Below are positions 47,047 to 58,403 of a stretch of 64,000 nucleotides of DNA, piece after piece. The stretch is from Symbiotaphrina buchneri (Eukaryota; Ascomycota; Symbiotaphrinales; Symbiotaphrinaceae): assembly GCA_001599915.1 (NCBI GenBank), contig BCIG01000001.1:868001-932000 (forward strand). Reading direction: 5' to 3'. The notes beneath the pieces were generated by a model, which worked only from the letters and a program-made list of their open reading frames with translations, was not told the origin of the DNA and did no database searches. The number at the start of each line of letters is the position of its first letter. Within the stretch, counting starts at the first letter, position 1. Both the position numbers and the translations under genes were made by a program.

Positions 47047-49601
47047 ATGACAATGATGAGCGGTGTACCGGCACACGCGGTTCCGTTTTCCGACGTGGTG
47101 GTTCCTGAGGATGATATGGAGCTTGGGTCCGACAACGGACGAAACAACATAGCTGAAGACATTGATATCGACTTTGAGTTGACGGACACGGAGGCACGTG
47201 ACGATGACAACGATTATATCATCGAAGATGCCCATTCAGAGGCGGACGGTGAAATGGTCATCATGTCTGACAAACCCCAGGACGATGTCATGCAAGACGA
47301 GGATACGCTCCAGGACCCCAATCATGATAATACCAGCACTGCGGATGAAGTTCTTTTAGACGTTGCAGAAGTGCTCCAAGATATTGTTACCAACAAAGAT
47401 GAACCAGATGATCTGACCGAGGGTCCATCAGACCCGATACCTCGAGACGAGGCGGCCATCCGTACGTCATTGCCTGCTCAGGATGAAGAGCCCCGCAATT
47501 TGGTCGAGCCCTCGGACTTCGTGAATGAGAAGTTCTCGAATGTTGTTCCTGTTGAAGATTATCCAGAGCAGGATTTTCATGCGGCTCAAGATTCCGCCCA
47601 ATCACAGTACCCCGTCCCTGAGGTGCAGCAGCATGAGTTAGACGAGTCAGGTCAAGGACCCCACGGCAACGAGGAAGATGCCTCTAATCAAGGACCTAAT
47701 GATCACGACAGCCCACATGAACATCTTAGTGAACATAGGACGCCAGAGGCAGAGACTGAAGATGGAGCACAAGTCTTTGAAGAAAACAATGCCGTAACCG
47801 AAGAACCTCAAGAACAAGACGAGCACAGTCTTCATCCCGTGATTGTTGATTACGATGGTACTCAGATGTCTCTGTTCCCTCCATCAGATGGAGATGACGG
47901 AGAACCGTTATACTTCCTAGAAGACAGGAGTCTTGCCCGTGAGGGCCTATCCATGATATTCCAGGCCTTTCGGACAGTGTTGGCCGACACCATCAGCGAT
48001 GCTGATGAACTTGTCATGTCCATCAATCAATTAGGCTTGTATGCTAGAGAGGTAAGTGCTCATGAGGGTCCTTCTAATGAAAGCCCCCTCGCTAACTTTT
48101 TCCAGGATTCTATTCACGCTGCCTCCACCACCCTGGCGCAGATCCTTGATGTTTACGTGCAGTTGTTCAGACAAGACGGCGTAGATAATCCTGAACCGTT
48201 ATATATCGGTCTATCACTAGAGACTAGATTTTCAAAGCGTTTAAGCGACCTGTTGAGTGGAGCAGCGGAAGGTAAAGGTTATTCCCAGTTGTCTTTCTGG
48301 GATCTGAATAGTAGCGAGGATGAAGGAGACCAGGAGCAAGCCTTTGAGACTGGTGTGCATGATGTCGAAGGGGACAACCATGAGGGACTGTCGAACACTT
48401 CAGAAAAGCATATGGAGAGCGAACAGTATCCCAATGAGGACAACGTCCCTGCCAGAATGGGAACTGATCTTCAGGCAAACCAAGAATCGCACCTTTCCAA
48501 TGAAGGACCCGATGAGCAAGAGCAATGGCAAGCGCAGCCCCGCCGCCTATCTGATGATCAATCTCACGTCGAGCAGCCGGAGGATACGCTAACCTCCCGC
48601 GATGTTGAGGTGCAGCAAGAAACACATGAGCAGAAAGGTGAATTTGACGAGGCTAATCAGGAGCTGCCGCAAGAGCAGCAAGAAGAGGAAGATCTAATCG
48701 ATTACGAAGATGGCGAGGATGATCAGCGGACAAATGAACACAATGTTGCTTCTAGTGGTTCTTCTACACTGCAAGGTGATGATGATAAGAACACGGAGCT
48801 CCATGAAGCCGCTTTACAGGGTGATGCAATTGAGACTAGTCAACCGGAGGCTGCTGGCCGACGGGCTGAAAGCCCCGGGGCTGATCAAGTCGTGCAAGAT
48901 GACCAGAATGATGGTGAACATTATCCTGAGGACCAGGATACACCGTCTGGTAACACGAATGAAGCCTACCGGTCCGGCGAGCATGACGAGAACCTTCAAT
49001 TCGGTGAAGAAGAGACTGAAAATTACGATGCCACTTACGAGAGCTATGAGCCGGATGGCCAATCAGCCTCTGGGGCAGAAGCTGCAGAAGACGCGAATAA
49101 TTACGACCATTTTGACATAGATGTTGGGTACACGGATGCATCATATGTCTCTAACATTGGACCCGCCGCAGACGGCGAGGGAAAAGATGACCAAACTGAA
49201 CGGTTTGCAAGTGACTTCGAAAATCTTTCCGGGTCTCCTGGAGGAGAGCTAAATCAAGGAGTGTCTTATGACGATGGGCTACTAGAACGAGAATCTCCGA
49301 CCGGCTCCAACCTGGCAGAGCTGCTACCCCAGACGCATGAGATAGAGGAGGGAGAGGACGAAATCAGCTACGAGGATGTCCCTCCTGTAGGACCAGAAGA
49401 GCACTGGGAGGACGACGCGGGCTTGGACACCCAGGCAGAAGCTGCTACTTCTTCTAGAAAGAGGTCTCGCGAGCCTGAGGGATTGAGCCAAGCAAATGAT
49501 TCGGATGAGCAAGGTATGTCGTATTTCTAGTCTCTGATCTTATTTCGAACGGTGTAACTAATTCCTTGTTTCTAGACATAAAACGACCGCGCCCCGACTA
49601 A
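47047..49601 (+). CDS. Large acidic protein of unknown function
   Basis: Three exons (47047-48051, 48106-49513, 49576-49601) give 812 residues; the last adds DIKRPRPD. I do not recognise the family. The protein is rich in Asp, Glu, Gln and Ser and mostly low-complexity. One segment, about residues 300-420 (YFLEDRSLAREGLSMIFQAF to SGAAEGKGYSQLSFW), is hydrophobic and helical enough to fold. Acidic repeats of the type DLIDYEDGEDD and EEGEDEISYEDVP surround it. The C-terminus has a basic SSRKRSREPEG patch and KRPRPD, resembling a nuclear localisation signal. A nuclear chromatin or RNA-processing scaffold is a guess. The start is the first in-frame ATG (with a second two codons later). Intron 1 (54 bp) is stop-free and in frame. 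Confidence 0.75.
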
Positions 49602-50403
49602 GCATCCAAGTCTCACCTTGTCTGTCCGTCTGTAACAGCAAGCCTCCAGCTGTCAAGGGGGACCCGAGTCATATCTTCACTTCGGAGTTGGCATTGCAAA
49701 TTGTGCTCTTCTTGAGCTGTTGTGGGGTCCAGGCTGTGGGTGCGCTCAGCGAATTGGTGGTACAGAGGACGAGGTGGTGACCTCTGTCATGACCTCTACA
49801 TTGTGGCTCCCGCCAGCAGGATGTGATCATGCAGCAAGAAAAGTGTGCACACGTAGGCCTACCGGGCAAAAAGTATTGCAGTAAGTGTTCTAAGATACCC
49901 ATGATATGATTTCTTTCCGTTGCTTTCCCCTTTCACTTCACGCGGTCTTTCGGGACTCCCTATCTGCTCTTTGAAGGTTTCTTGCATATGCATGGCGCGT
50001 CATTTCGGGAATCTCACCTCGGGGAATTGTGGGTTGGGAAGTCGGACTTGTATGGAGTACTACCTCGGTGGGAAGATGCTGGGCTTGGCTCTCGGGGTAG
50101 GGGGAAATCCCCACAGAGCATGTTCTCCTGCGGTCTGGGTATGAATCGCACCGGCTCAATGTGCAAGGTTCTAGCTAGTCTTTGAATTAGCTGCTAATGG
50201 AATGGACAATCTACTTCATCGAGGGGTGCACGGCAAAGATATTTGGAATACTTCTGATTATTTTTGAAACTTCGGCGGGCTAGAGCCTTGCAACGCCATG
50301 CCTATCTACAGGAAGGAAAGAGCTAGACGCCTAACGCCATCCCCAGAGATTTGTTTCCTGACCATGCGGCGCCCGTTACATGTCATTAAGAGTGCGCGAC
50401 ATT
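49602..50403. other. Intergenic region between convergent genes, 0.8 kb
   Basis: The acidic-protein gene and the Hsp104-type gene converge on this region, so it holds two 3' UTRs and no promoter for either. No other gene seen. Confidence 0.5.
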
Positions 50404-53184
50404 TTACTCGTAGAGTTCCATGTCACCATCAGCAACTTCCAATTCCGCGACGGCATCATCCACATCATCCATCATATCCTCATCCGCGTCTCCCTCTTCT
50501 TCATGGTTGGGGAGCACATTGATCCTGCCGTCCTCAAGCTCGACCCGGGCAATCTCACCGTCTTTGATTTGCCCGCGCAGGAGCAACACGGCCAGGCGGT
50601 TGAGGACTTCCTTTTCAATCAACCGACTGAGCGGCCTAGCACCATATGCAGGTGAGTAGCCAGCGGAACCCAGATAGTCCTTGACCTCTTCCGAGCACTC
50701 GATCTTGACATTCCTGCCGTTGAGTTCGAGACGTTTCTGAATTTCCGCCAGACGCACATCCACAATACGGCGGATCTCGCGCTTGGTCAGGCGGTTGAAT
50801 ATGACAATGCTCGAGATACGGTTGAGGAATTCAGGCAAGAAGTAGTTGCGAAGAGCGTTCATGACCATTTCTTTCGTTGTGGGGTCGATCTTTCCGTCCG
50901 GCGAAGTCGGCCGTGACAAGAACTCGGCACCCAAGTTGCTGGTCATGACGACAATACAGTTCTTCGCATCGACGATACGTCCTTGCCCGTCGGTGATACG
51001 GCCGTCATCCATAAGCTGGAGGAGGACCGTGAGGACTTCTTTGGCCGCCTTTTCGACTTCATCAAACAGCAGAATGGAGAACGGCTTCCGACGAAGCGCT
51101 TCCGTGAGCTGTCCACCAGCATCGTGACCGACGTAGCCTGGTGGAGCGCCAATCATCCTACTCAGAGAGTGCCGTTCTTGGTATTCGGACATATCGAACC
51201 GAATCATGGCCTTCGGGTCGTCGAAGAGGAACTCCGCCAGAGCCTTCGTGAGCAGAGTCTTACCAGTACCTGAAGGACCGCAGAAGAGGAAGCTTGGTGG
51301 TTGGTTCGGGTTGCTGAGGCCGGATCGCTGCAGCCTGATGGCATTTGAGACGGCGCTGACAGCTTCTCTTTGGCCGACGACGATCTTGGCCAAGTGCCTC
51401 TCCATCTGCAGAAGCTTGTCCTTCTCCGAAGTCCTTAGCTTCGTGACAGGGATACCGGTCATTCTCGCCACGATTTCGTTGATCTGTTCAGGACCGACGA
51501 CGTCGGTGAGCAATGATTCTCCAGCGTCTCCGCCTTGCTTGGCGTACATCTCCAAATCAGCCTTCCTCTTCTCTGCTTCGAGTTGCTCGATGCGTTTCGC
51601 CAGTTCGGGAATGGCATAGTACTGGAGATCTGATACTGTGTAGAAGTCCTGTGCACGCTCCGCTTCGGCCTGCTTCACCTTCAAAGCATCCAACTTCATC
51701 TTCGCTTCCTGGATCTCCTTGCTCCGCTGCTTCTCGCTCTCGTACTTCTCCCGGAGAGGTCTCAATTCCTCTTCCACGTTGGCAGCTTCTTGTTTGGCGG
51801 CCTCCAGACGAGCTTTCGACTGCTCATCTTTCTCTCTCTCCAGCGCGTGTATCTCGATCATCAGCTGACGGTGCTTTCTCTCCAGATTGTCCAACGCTTC
51901 TGGTTGAGATTCACGGGTAACCCTAACGGCGGCGGCTGCCTCATCGATTAAGTCGACGGCAGAGTCTGGAAGACGGCGCTGGGTCAGATAGCGTCCTGCC
52001 AGCGTGGCGGCAGCAACGATGGCACCGTCGGAGATGGTGACACCGTGGTGGACTTCGTAACGTTCCTTCAACCCACGCAAGATGGAGATGGTTTCCGGGA
52101 TCGACGGCTCCTTGACCAGGACTTGCTGGAAACGACGCTCGAACGCCGCGTCCTTTTCAATGTATTTCCGGTATTCGGCCAGGGTTGTAGCACCGATACA
52201 ATGCAACTGACCCCTGGCGAGCATGGGTTTGAGCAGGTTGGCCGCGTCCATTCCACCTTCACCGCTAGATCCCGCACCCATGAGCAGGTGAATCTCATCA
52301 ACGAAGAGGATAATGGTCTCCTTGGACGCTTCAATCTCCTTCAGAACGCCCTTCATCCGCTCTTCGAACTCGCCACGGTACTTGCTACCAGCTACCAGTG
52401 AACCAACATCCAGGGCAAGCAGTTTGCAGGCAGCCAGATTGGCTGGCACGTCCGCATTGACTATCCGTTGCGCAAGACCTTCCACGACTGTGGTCTTACC
52501 AACACCTGGTTCACCAATCAGGACAGGATTGTTCTTCGTCCGCCGAGAGAGGATGCGGATGACCCGCCTGATCTCTTCTTCACGTCCGATAACAGGATCG
52601 ATCCTCCCTTCTCTCGCCTCGGCCGTTAAATCTTTGGCGAACTTCTTCAGGTTCTCCTGTTCCTCCTCTGTATCTGCCGTCTTGGAATCAACACGGGTCG
52701 TTCCGCGGATCTGTGTCACGGCGTCCTGGATCAGCTTGCTGTTGGGGACGTTCGCGTCGGAGAGTGCCCTCTGGATGGAGGGATCTTGAGCGAGAGCGGT
52801 GATTAGATGGTCGATAGCAACGTAGCTGTCCTTCTGTGTCTTCTGCAGCTCAGTTGCTTGCCGGAGAACCTTGGCGAACGAGGGGGACATGGAAACGCTC
52901 TCTGGCGGAGGGTCCTGGCTTGGTAACCGCACCAGGGCCTTCTTCAGTGCCCGGTCGAGTAACTGAACATCGCCATGTGCTCGCTCAACGACTTGTTTGA
53001 AGAGAGGGGCACCGGATCCGCCGGCATTGGCGACGGGAGGTTGTGAGGGATCATGAGGAGGATCGAGGAGGGCGACGGCGAGGTGGACGGGTAGTAATTG
53101 TGAGTGGGAGTATTGCGTGGCCAGTTCATGGGCGTCTTGTAGGGCTTTCGCAGCCCGATCTGTGAATTGCATACCAGATGCCAT
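50404..53184 (-). CDS. hsp98: Hsp104/ClpB-type protein disaggregase (Hsp98)
   Basis: An uninterrupted ORF of 926 residues, full length for cytosolic fungal Hsp104. Order: Clp N-domain repeats (about 5-150), first AAA+ domain with Walker A GEPGVGKT at 224-231 and Walker B ILFVDE at about 292-297, a coiled-coil middle domain (about 420-540), then the second AAA+ domain with GPSGTGKT and LLFDEVEK, sensor sequence MTSNLG, and arginine-finger region FLNRI. The substrate-gripping loops [11 protein letters not shown] and [10 protein letters not shown] are intact. The tail is acidic ([10 protein letters not shown]...). Family knowledge: with Hsp70/Hsp40 it extracts proteins from aggregates and gives thermotolerance. 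I found no perfect alternating GAA/TTC heat-shock element in the upstream 600 bp. Confidence 0.96.
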   Translation of the reverse strand: MASGMQFTDRAAKALQDAHELATQYSHSQLLPVHLAVALLDPPHDPSQPPVANAGGSGAPLFKQVVERAHGDVQLLDRALKKALVRLPSQDPPPESVSMSPSFAKVLRQATELQKTQKDSYVAIDHLITALAQDPSIQRALSDANVPNSKLIQDAVTQIRGTTRVDSKTADTEEEQENLKKFAKDLTAEAREGRIDPVIGREEEIRRVIRILSRRTKNNPVLIGEPGVGKTTVVEGLAQRIVNADVPANLAACKLLALDVGSLVAGSKYRGEFEERMKGVLKEIEASKETIILFVDEIHLLMGAGSSGEGGMDAANLLKPMLARGQLHCIGATTLAEYRKYIEKDAAFERRFQQVLVKEPSIPETISILRGLKERYEVHHGVTISDGAIVAAATLAGRYLTQRRLPDSAVDLIDEAAAAVRVTRESQPEALDNLERKHRQLMIEIHALEREKDEQSKARLEAAKQEAANVEEELRPLREKYESEKQRSKEIQEAKMKLDALKVKQAEAERAQDFYTVSDLQYYAIPELAKRIEQLEAEKRKADLEMYAKQGGDAGESLLTDVVGPEQINEIVARMTGIPVTKLRTSEKDKLLQMERHLAKIVVGQREAVSAVSNAIRLQRSGLSNPNQPPSFLFCGPSGTGKTLLTKALAEFLFDDPKAMIRFDMSEYQERHSLSRMIGAPPGYVGHDAGGQLTEALRRKPFSILLFDEVEKAAKEVLTVLLQLMDDGRITDGQGRIVDAKNCIVVMTSNLGAEFLSRPTSPDGKIDPTTKEMVMNALRNYFLPEFLNRISSIVIFNRLTKREIRRIVDVRLAEIQKRLELNGRNVKIECSEEVKDYLGSAGYSPAYGARPLSRLIEKEVLNRLAVLLLRGQIKDGEIARVELEDGRINVLPNHEEEGDADEDMMDDVDDAVAELEVADGDMELYE

Positions 53185-54508
53185 GATGGTATGTGTAAAT
53201 TAAGGAAAATGAAAAGAAACGAGAAGGATTATGTAGAGTTTCCTTAGGTAAGTGTTGTGCTGTCTTGAGACAACGATCGTGATCTTCGTGACAATTCGTA
53301 AGTTGTTTGTTGTATTGCTTGGTAGTAGAAGAGGAACAAGAGGAGATGTAGGAGGAGGAGGGATTGCTTTTATGTTTGGGCAGGAGCGGCGACACGAGAC
53401 TTGCTTGCTCTGCTTGCTGTGTGGGGTGGGGACAGCACAGAAGGCCCTCGTATGATGTCGCACCTTCCAGCGAAGCCTCCAGAAGTTCCGCCCGGGGAAG
53501 AGTGACAACAGAACTCGGTCACCTTAGGTACTTAAGTGTTTGTACCTACGCGGTGATTCGTGGATACCTTAATGTCTGTCACTGCTGGAGCCTTCTCGCT
53601 TCTTCTGGCTAGTTCCATGTGCTTGACCAGGGCCAATTCCGCCCACCACCACAAAGCACAAAGAAGCTTAAGCCTTGTCCTGGTCTAGCCTTCCCTCGGC
53701 CCACGCGGAATCATAGGTACCTTACCTACCTTAGTCACCGCCCCAAAAGTCAGTTCCTTCACACTTCTTCCACCGAGTGAGATGGAATTTGCTCGACCAC
53801 CCCCATCACGATTGACGACATCTCATTTGTTCATCTGCGCACGATCGCACCACATTTATTGACGATGATCTAGGATCATGAACACCACATGCAAATAGGG
53901 ATCTAGCTACTAGCACTAAGTTCTCTTACCTCGACCATATGCGAGTGCTGTACTTCGTACGAAACTCACCCCTCAAGAATTGAGAAGTCGCTGTCATGCG
54001 TTATTAACCATCTCCCTCTTATCTAATTAGACATGGCCAGGCCAGGATACGTTGGAAGCAAGCTCCGTAGACCGCAGCAAAGGCTTCTCTGGTGTAACTT
54101 CCCTTTACAAGCCCCTGGTGACAGCGCATCTCCGACAGGGCCTGCCCGGAAGTGACCAGCCCTAGCATTAGTCGGTCTCTTGCCTCGCTCAACCGTTCTT
54201 TCTTCCAATAGCCTGGTTTCGAGCTGGATTCTTCTTCACTTTCACAGTGAAGGATGAATGAGACAATATTATACGTCCGATGATCTTTGAGTACGAGGAG
54301 CGTTGACAATTCCCACAACGCGAGCTTCGTAATTTATCAAGCGGCACATGCTGGCTGCCGGCTGCTCTACAAAACAGACGTGGTTGGGAATCCAATGTAG
54401 AAGCTTTCTACGGCTGCATCTAACACTCGCCTTGGGCCATCGCCCTTGGGGCCTTTTTATCGTACTCCAGGCTTCGCATGCCGTTTTCCTGTGCGCCTAA
54501 TGAACGGG
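53185..54508. other. Intergenic region, 1.3 kb
   Basis: Promoter of the disaggregase gene and 3' flank of the nitrilase gene. A purine-rich 5' leader lies next to the start. CACCTTAGGTACTTAAG (about 53521) and AGGTACCTTACCTACCTTAG (about 53715) motifs occur. No gene seen. Confidence 0.5.
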
Positions 54509-55876
54509 TCAAGGGGGCGGGCTTATATCAAGACCTTCAACAGTGAGCTTGAATGCGTCATTCCTCGAGTAGCTGCCAGCCAGATCAAGATCCAGTCTTC
54601 CTCGCAGACAATCTTCAAAATCAACTTCTACAATCAACAGGCCACCGTCCTCGACCTCCCACAACGGACCAGCAAGTACTTCGCCCAAGGGACCTACAAT
54701 GCATGAACCGCCACGGCAGATGAATTCTTCGTCCTCGCTTGAATGCTGCTTAGTCTGCTGGTGCTGCTGTTTGCTATCCGCGCTCGACGGTATCGTATGC
54801 TGCTCATGATCCTCTGCTATAGCACTGCCATTTCGGGGATCATTTCCATCTGCGTCATTCACGAGAACCGTTGCTCCCGCTTGTGCGTTCTTGGTGCCAG
54901 GTGATGGCCAGGATATTTCATGCTCATCCTCAGTTTTGGTCACGACCGAAGTCCGTCGAACTGGGCCATTCTTTGTACCGGTTCTAGCCTCCTCGCCCAG
55001 TTGCGACGGCGCTTGCCCTCTAATCCAAGATGGGAGGTGTTTCCTTCGCTGGCACTGGTTGGCACTAAGCACGAATGTCCTCCCTTCGCTGCCGATGGTG
55101 CGCATCAGCGATAGCCAAGTATCCCGCGAATCAGCGGTAGGAGCCAGGTAGAGGTTGACGTTCTGCGAGTACAGGCTGTACCGCAGTAGAGGCATGTAGT
55201 TCTCCCAGCAAATCGCTGCAGCAAGTGTGAGCTTCACGCCGGCTATTTCCGTCGTTATGGCTCTCAAAGTAGAGGGCGATCCTTGCGCCCATATGAGACG
55301 TTCACTGCCGGTCTCATCATCTGTCAAGTGATGCCTTACGAGCTGGTAGGGCCTCGAGGCTAGACTCACCGGCATGACCTTTCTCCTCTTCCCTACACAC
55401 CCTAGTTTTGGGCATACATATACCACACTGCAGTAGAGACTCCCTGCTGCCCTCTCGATCAGTCCCGTCACGATGAAGACGCCGGTTTCCCTAGCGACTC
55501 TTTCCAGTTCCTCCCGCACGCCGTCTCCTCGGCGCCCATCTCTACCCACAGGTAGCTTTCTCTGGATCCAATCATCGCCTGCACCAAGTGGAGTATCCCC
55601 CAGATCGACAGCCTGTTTGAAATACTCAAGGAACTGTTCTCTTCCAGAGGGATGCCGGGCCCCGACAGCGGCGCCGAAACTGCATGTCCGCGGATAGCCA
55701 CCAAGATAGGCTTCAGGGAAAAGAATCAGGTGAACTCCTTTGCGGGCCGCCTCATTGACAGTTTGCTCCAAGGCATGGAGGGTCTGTGCTGTCGTCTCGA
55801 GTGTCCGAGATTGAGAAGTTGCAAGAGTAAGCTTGGCCGGCATGACGACGGTGATGCAGTGATGGGAAGAGTACAA
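54509..55876 (-). CDS. Nitrilase-family carbon-nitrogen hydrolase
   Basis: Two exons (55370-55876 and 54509-55312) give about 436 residues; removing the 57-bp intron restores [11 protein letters not shown], the family sequence. The catalytic triad is visible: Glu in [12 protein letters not shown] (about 55), Lys in GKRRKVMP (163/166) and Cys in [13 protein letters not shown] (about 204 after splicing). WENYMPLLR and the [10 protein letters not shown] block place it in the true nitrilase branch (nitrile to carboxylate plus ammonia, possibly cyanide-active), not the amidases. Substrate cannot be told. A hydrophilic low-complexity insert of about 110 residues interrupts the fold between the SANQ strand and [17 protein letters not shown], which is unusual. 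The start may be the ATG at 55876 or the one 11 codons later (MPAKLTLA), which fits the family better. Confidence 0.85.
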   Translation of the reverse strand: MYSSHHCITVVMPAKLTLATSQSRTLETTAQTLHALEQTVNEAARKGVHLILFPEAYLGGYPRTCSFGAAVGARHPSGREQFLEYFKQAVDLGDTPLGAGDDWIQRKLPVGRDGRRGDGVREELERVARETGVFIVTGLIERAAGSLYCSVVYVCPKLGCVGKRRKVMPVSLASRPYQLVRHHLTDDETGSERLIWAQGSPSTLRAITTEIAGVKLTLAAAICWENYMPLLRYSLYSQNVNLYLAPTADSRDTWLSLMRTIGSEGRTFVLSANQCQRRKHLPSWIRGQAPSQLGEEARTGTKNGPVRRTSVVTKTEDEHEISWPSPGTKNAQAGATVLVNDADGNDPRNGSAIAEDHEQHTIPSSADSKQQHQQTKQHSSEDEEFICRGGSCIVGPLGEVLAGPLWEVEDGGLLIVEVDFEDCLRGRLDLDLAGSYSRNDAFKLTVEGLDISPPP

Positions 55877-56138
55877 GGGTGGCAGTTGGAGTGAAGGTTT
55901 GCGGGGTAAAACCGGTAGATCGCCTGGTCAATGCGGGGGACTAAACTGCCTGCTTATCGGCTTATCGCTTATCGAGGATCACTGCGATCTTCAATCTTTG
56001 AGTACAGTAGCTTCCTTAAAGACATGATTCATCATCGGCTTCATATATAAAAAGGCCATCGCCCTGCATCCTTGGGTTTTGACAAAAACCTCATATATAC
56101 AGGAAAGTCATGCTTCGGATATATATGTGAAAAGATAG
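55877..56138. other. Short spacer
   Basis: 262 bp with the nitrilase promoter and the phosphatidylserine decarboxylase 3' UTR; contains a CTTATCGGCTTATCGCTTATCG repeat region at about 55952-55974 (three TTATCG units). Confidence 0.5.
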
Positions 56139-57926
56139 TTACTCTTCCCGTACGACACCCAACGCCTGGCCCACCTTGACTTTCTGTCCCTTGTCTACAA
56201 GCCATTGCCAACCTCCTGCTCTCGGTCCTTCAGTCCACCCTTCATCAAGACTCCTCCTTCTGCCTTTAGGGGCTTCAAATACAATCACGATCGTACTACC
56301 AAGCTGGAAGCCACCCATTTCTTCACCTCTCTTCAAGGCATGGCCTTTCAAGAGCGGTGAAGCAGCTTCGTAAGTGGCCTCCGCATACCCTGAATATGGT
56401 TCTCCTCGCGCGGCCGCCTCTTCGGCGGCCCGATCGGCAGCTGTATCCGTCGTCAAGCTATTTGTACGTAGCTCCTTATCGAAATTTATCTTGATTGACC
56501 CGACATTGGTCGCCCCAACGGGAGTGTAACTAAAGAAACCCCACCGCCACCGTCCCAGAAGGACAACCCGCTCGTTTAGGGTGAACAGTCCGGGCAGAGT
56601 GCGTTGCAGATATGGTGAGACACTGTAGAGCTCCCCTGCAAAATGCCGTCGCCTCTCTACTACCCAATTGGTGGGCGAGTGGAAGCGATGATAATCACCT
56701 GGTGCGAGATAGATGACGATATAGTAGAGCGCCGTCTCCTTGGTTGCAGCTGGATAGTACCAAGGCACAGCTGAAGATCCCAAGGCGAGGTCAGCGCGCA
56801 CTTCGGCTTCAGACGAAGGTTTGGGGGTCGTGGCAACGTCGGCCTGTTCGACGCTATCTCCAGCCGCTTTCTTTCCGCCAGAGAAAAGATTGGGGAGCGT
56901 ATAGGATATGCCATTGACCCTTGCAAATTCTTCATCCGCTTTGATGATCTCTTCGTCGCCTAGACGGGATCGTGCGCTACTTGGCTGTGGCTCCGACTCG
57001 ATACTGCCAGCAGATGAGCCTCGTCTGCTGGATGGTTGTTCCGCGCCACCAAGTAACGCGTCTAACTTGTAAGTCATTCCTTTCACTTGCTCGACTTCTC
57101 CGTGCTCAATAGTCCCGTATTGAAGCACACGTCCGTCGGCGGGCGATAGCAATGCATTCGGGTTGGGATCTAAGGGTCGTACGCCCGGCTTGAGGGTGCG
57201 ATAAAAGAAAGCAGCCAGGTTCCGGTAGTTGTGAAGGTCCGGGTCTGCCATCTCAGAGAGACTTGAGGCTTCGATCAGCATTACCTCCCAGTATAATATA
57301 ACGCGCCCACTTACTTGACCCCAAAAATCCACGAATACAACTTAAAGCCAGGTACTCTGAGATAGTAGGGGATGTCTAGCTCGTTGAAGCGACCCCACAA
57401 GCGGGACAAAGCCTTTAAAGGCAGGGTAGACATGATCTGTATCTGCCTATATTAAGGGGCCATGTCAGTCTCTCGACACGAAGAAAGCAGAAACAATTGC
57501 TGGCAGTCGCTCTTACCATGGTCCGCTTGGCCGTACTTTGGGCCTCTTCTTGGGTCGTCCACCTTCTCCGTCCCCACTCCCACCAGATGTGCCCGGATCG
57601 AAATCATCAGTTGCTTTGTCCCTTTGCAGCCGATAGAACTGCCAAAAGCCAAGGAAGCCTATGCCAAGTCCGACTGGGATAGGGTACCACTGAATTCTGG
57701 TGTTTCTCAATGCTTTCCTCGCTCTTGAGGTGAAGGAGTCTCGATCAGACTGATCGTACCAAGGCGGTGAAGAATGGAAACATCGAATTGGCAGTCTGAC
57801 TTCGCAGTGGCTAATGCGGGAAGCGTGAAGTGAAGTGCTTGGGGCACATGTGGTCACCCTCTGCTGTCGAACAGCAGCCAAGGTGCGGCGCTGCAGTAGT
57901 GACCGCCCCAGCTGCGGGGCAGCCAT
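56139..57926 (-). CDS. PSD1: Phosphatidylserine decarboxylase proenzyme 1, mitochondrial
   Basis: Three exons (57517-57926, 57315-57446, 56139-57261) give 554 residues. The first ~60 residues are Arg/Ser-rich without acidic residues, a mitochondrial presequence. A membrane helix (IPVGLGIGFLGFWQFY) follows at about 90-105, then ALSRLWGRFNELDIPYYLR and the decarboxylase domain (NLAAFFYRTLKPGVRPL, SPADGRVLQYG, PGDYHRFHSPTNW, ERVVLLGRW). The self-cleavage site LGST is at about 501-504; Ser503 becomes the pyruvoyl group. An insert of about 80 residues, rich in Ser/Glu, follows KLDALLGG. Family knowledge: it makes phosphatidylethanolamine in the inner mitochondrial membrane. Divergent from the Usa1-like gene. 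Confidence 0.93.
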
Positions 57927-58403
57927 AGTAGATGATCAATTGAACAGAGAGGGCTGAAGCAATTCGGATAGGAAGTACTTCATACGTGGTTGGGAAGGCC
58001 GAGGGCGGGCGCGGTCAATCAACCCTCAATCTAAGCTGAATCTCCAAGGACAAGATGGAAGCATTGACAATGACAATGACGCAGGACCGGCAGGGCACCA
58101 TGTTCGGGTTGTTTGCTCCTTTAGCCGAGACCGGCAATTCTAGGCGAATGCGGTGGAAGACACCAGCTGTCACCTTACAGATATCTTATGCTTCGTACTC
58201 CAACATACAAATAAGCACTCCGTACCATCAGCACTCTAGAGGGCTACAGAGCAAGGCCACCAGCTTCTTGCCTCTCGGCTTCTCCTCTTCCTATACTACC
58301 GCGTCGACATCACTCATGGGCCCGGTCAATTTGTGAGCACGGATCTCTCAGCTTGGACGCCACGACGACGACCTACCCAGCGGCTTGATTCCGCTGAAGT
58401 GTC
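57927..58403. promoter_or_regulatory. Divergent promoter region between PSD1 and the Usa1-like gene
   Basis: Only 477 bp separate the two start codons, so at least part of the promoter must be shared. TTCGTACTCC and CTCCGTACC motifs lie at about 58193 and 58218. No individual factor site is clear enough to name. Confidence 0.55.

Noticed and set aside
46496-47047. 183-codon plus-strand ORF before the acidic-protein gene
   Set aside because: It begins with GTG and has no internal ATG; its Pro/Ser/Leu/Arg composition is what a CT-rich leader gives in one frame.
53185-53800. Heat-shock element upstream of the Hsp104-type gene
   Set aside because: Scattered GAA and TTC triplets occur (for example CCAGAAGTTCC at about 53475), but none has the required alternating 5-bp spacing over three units.
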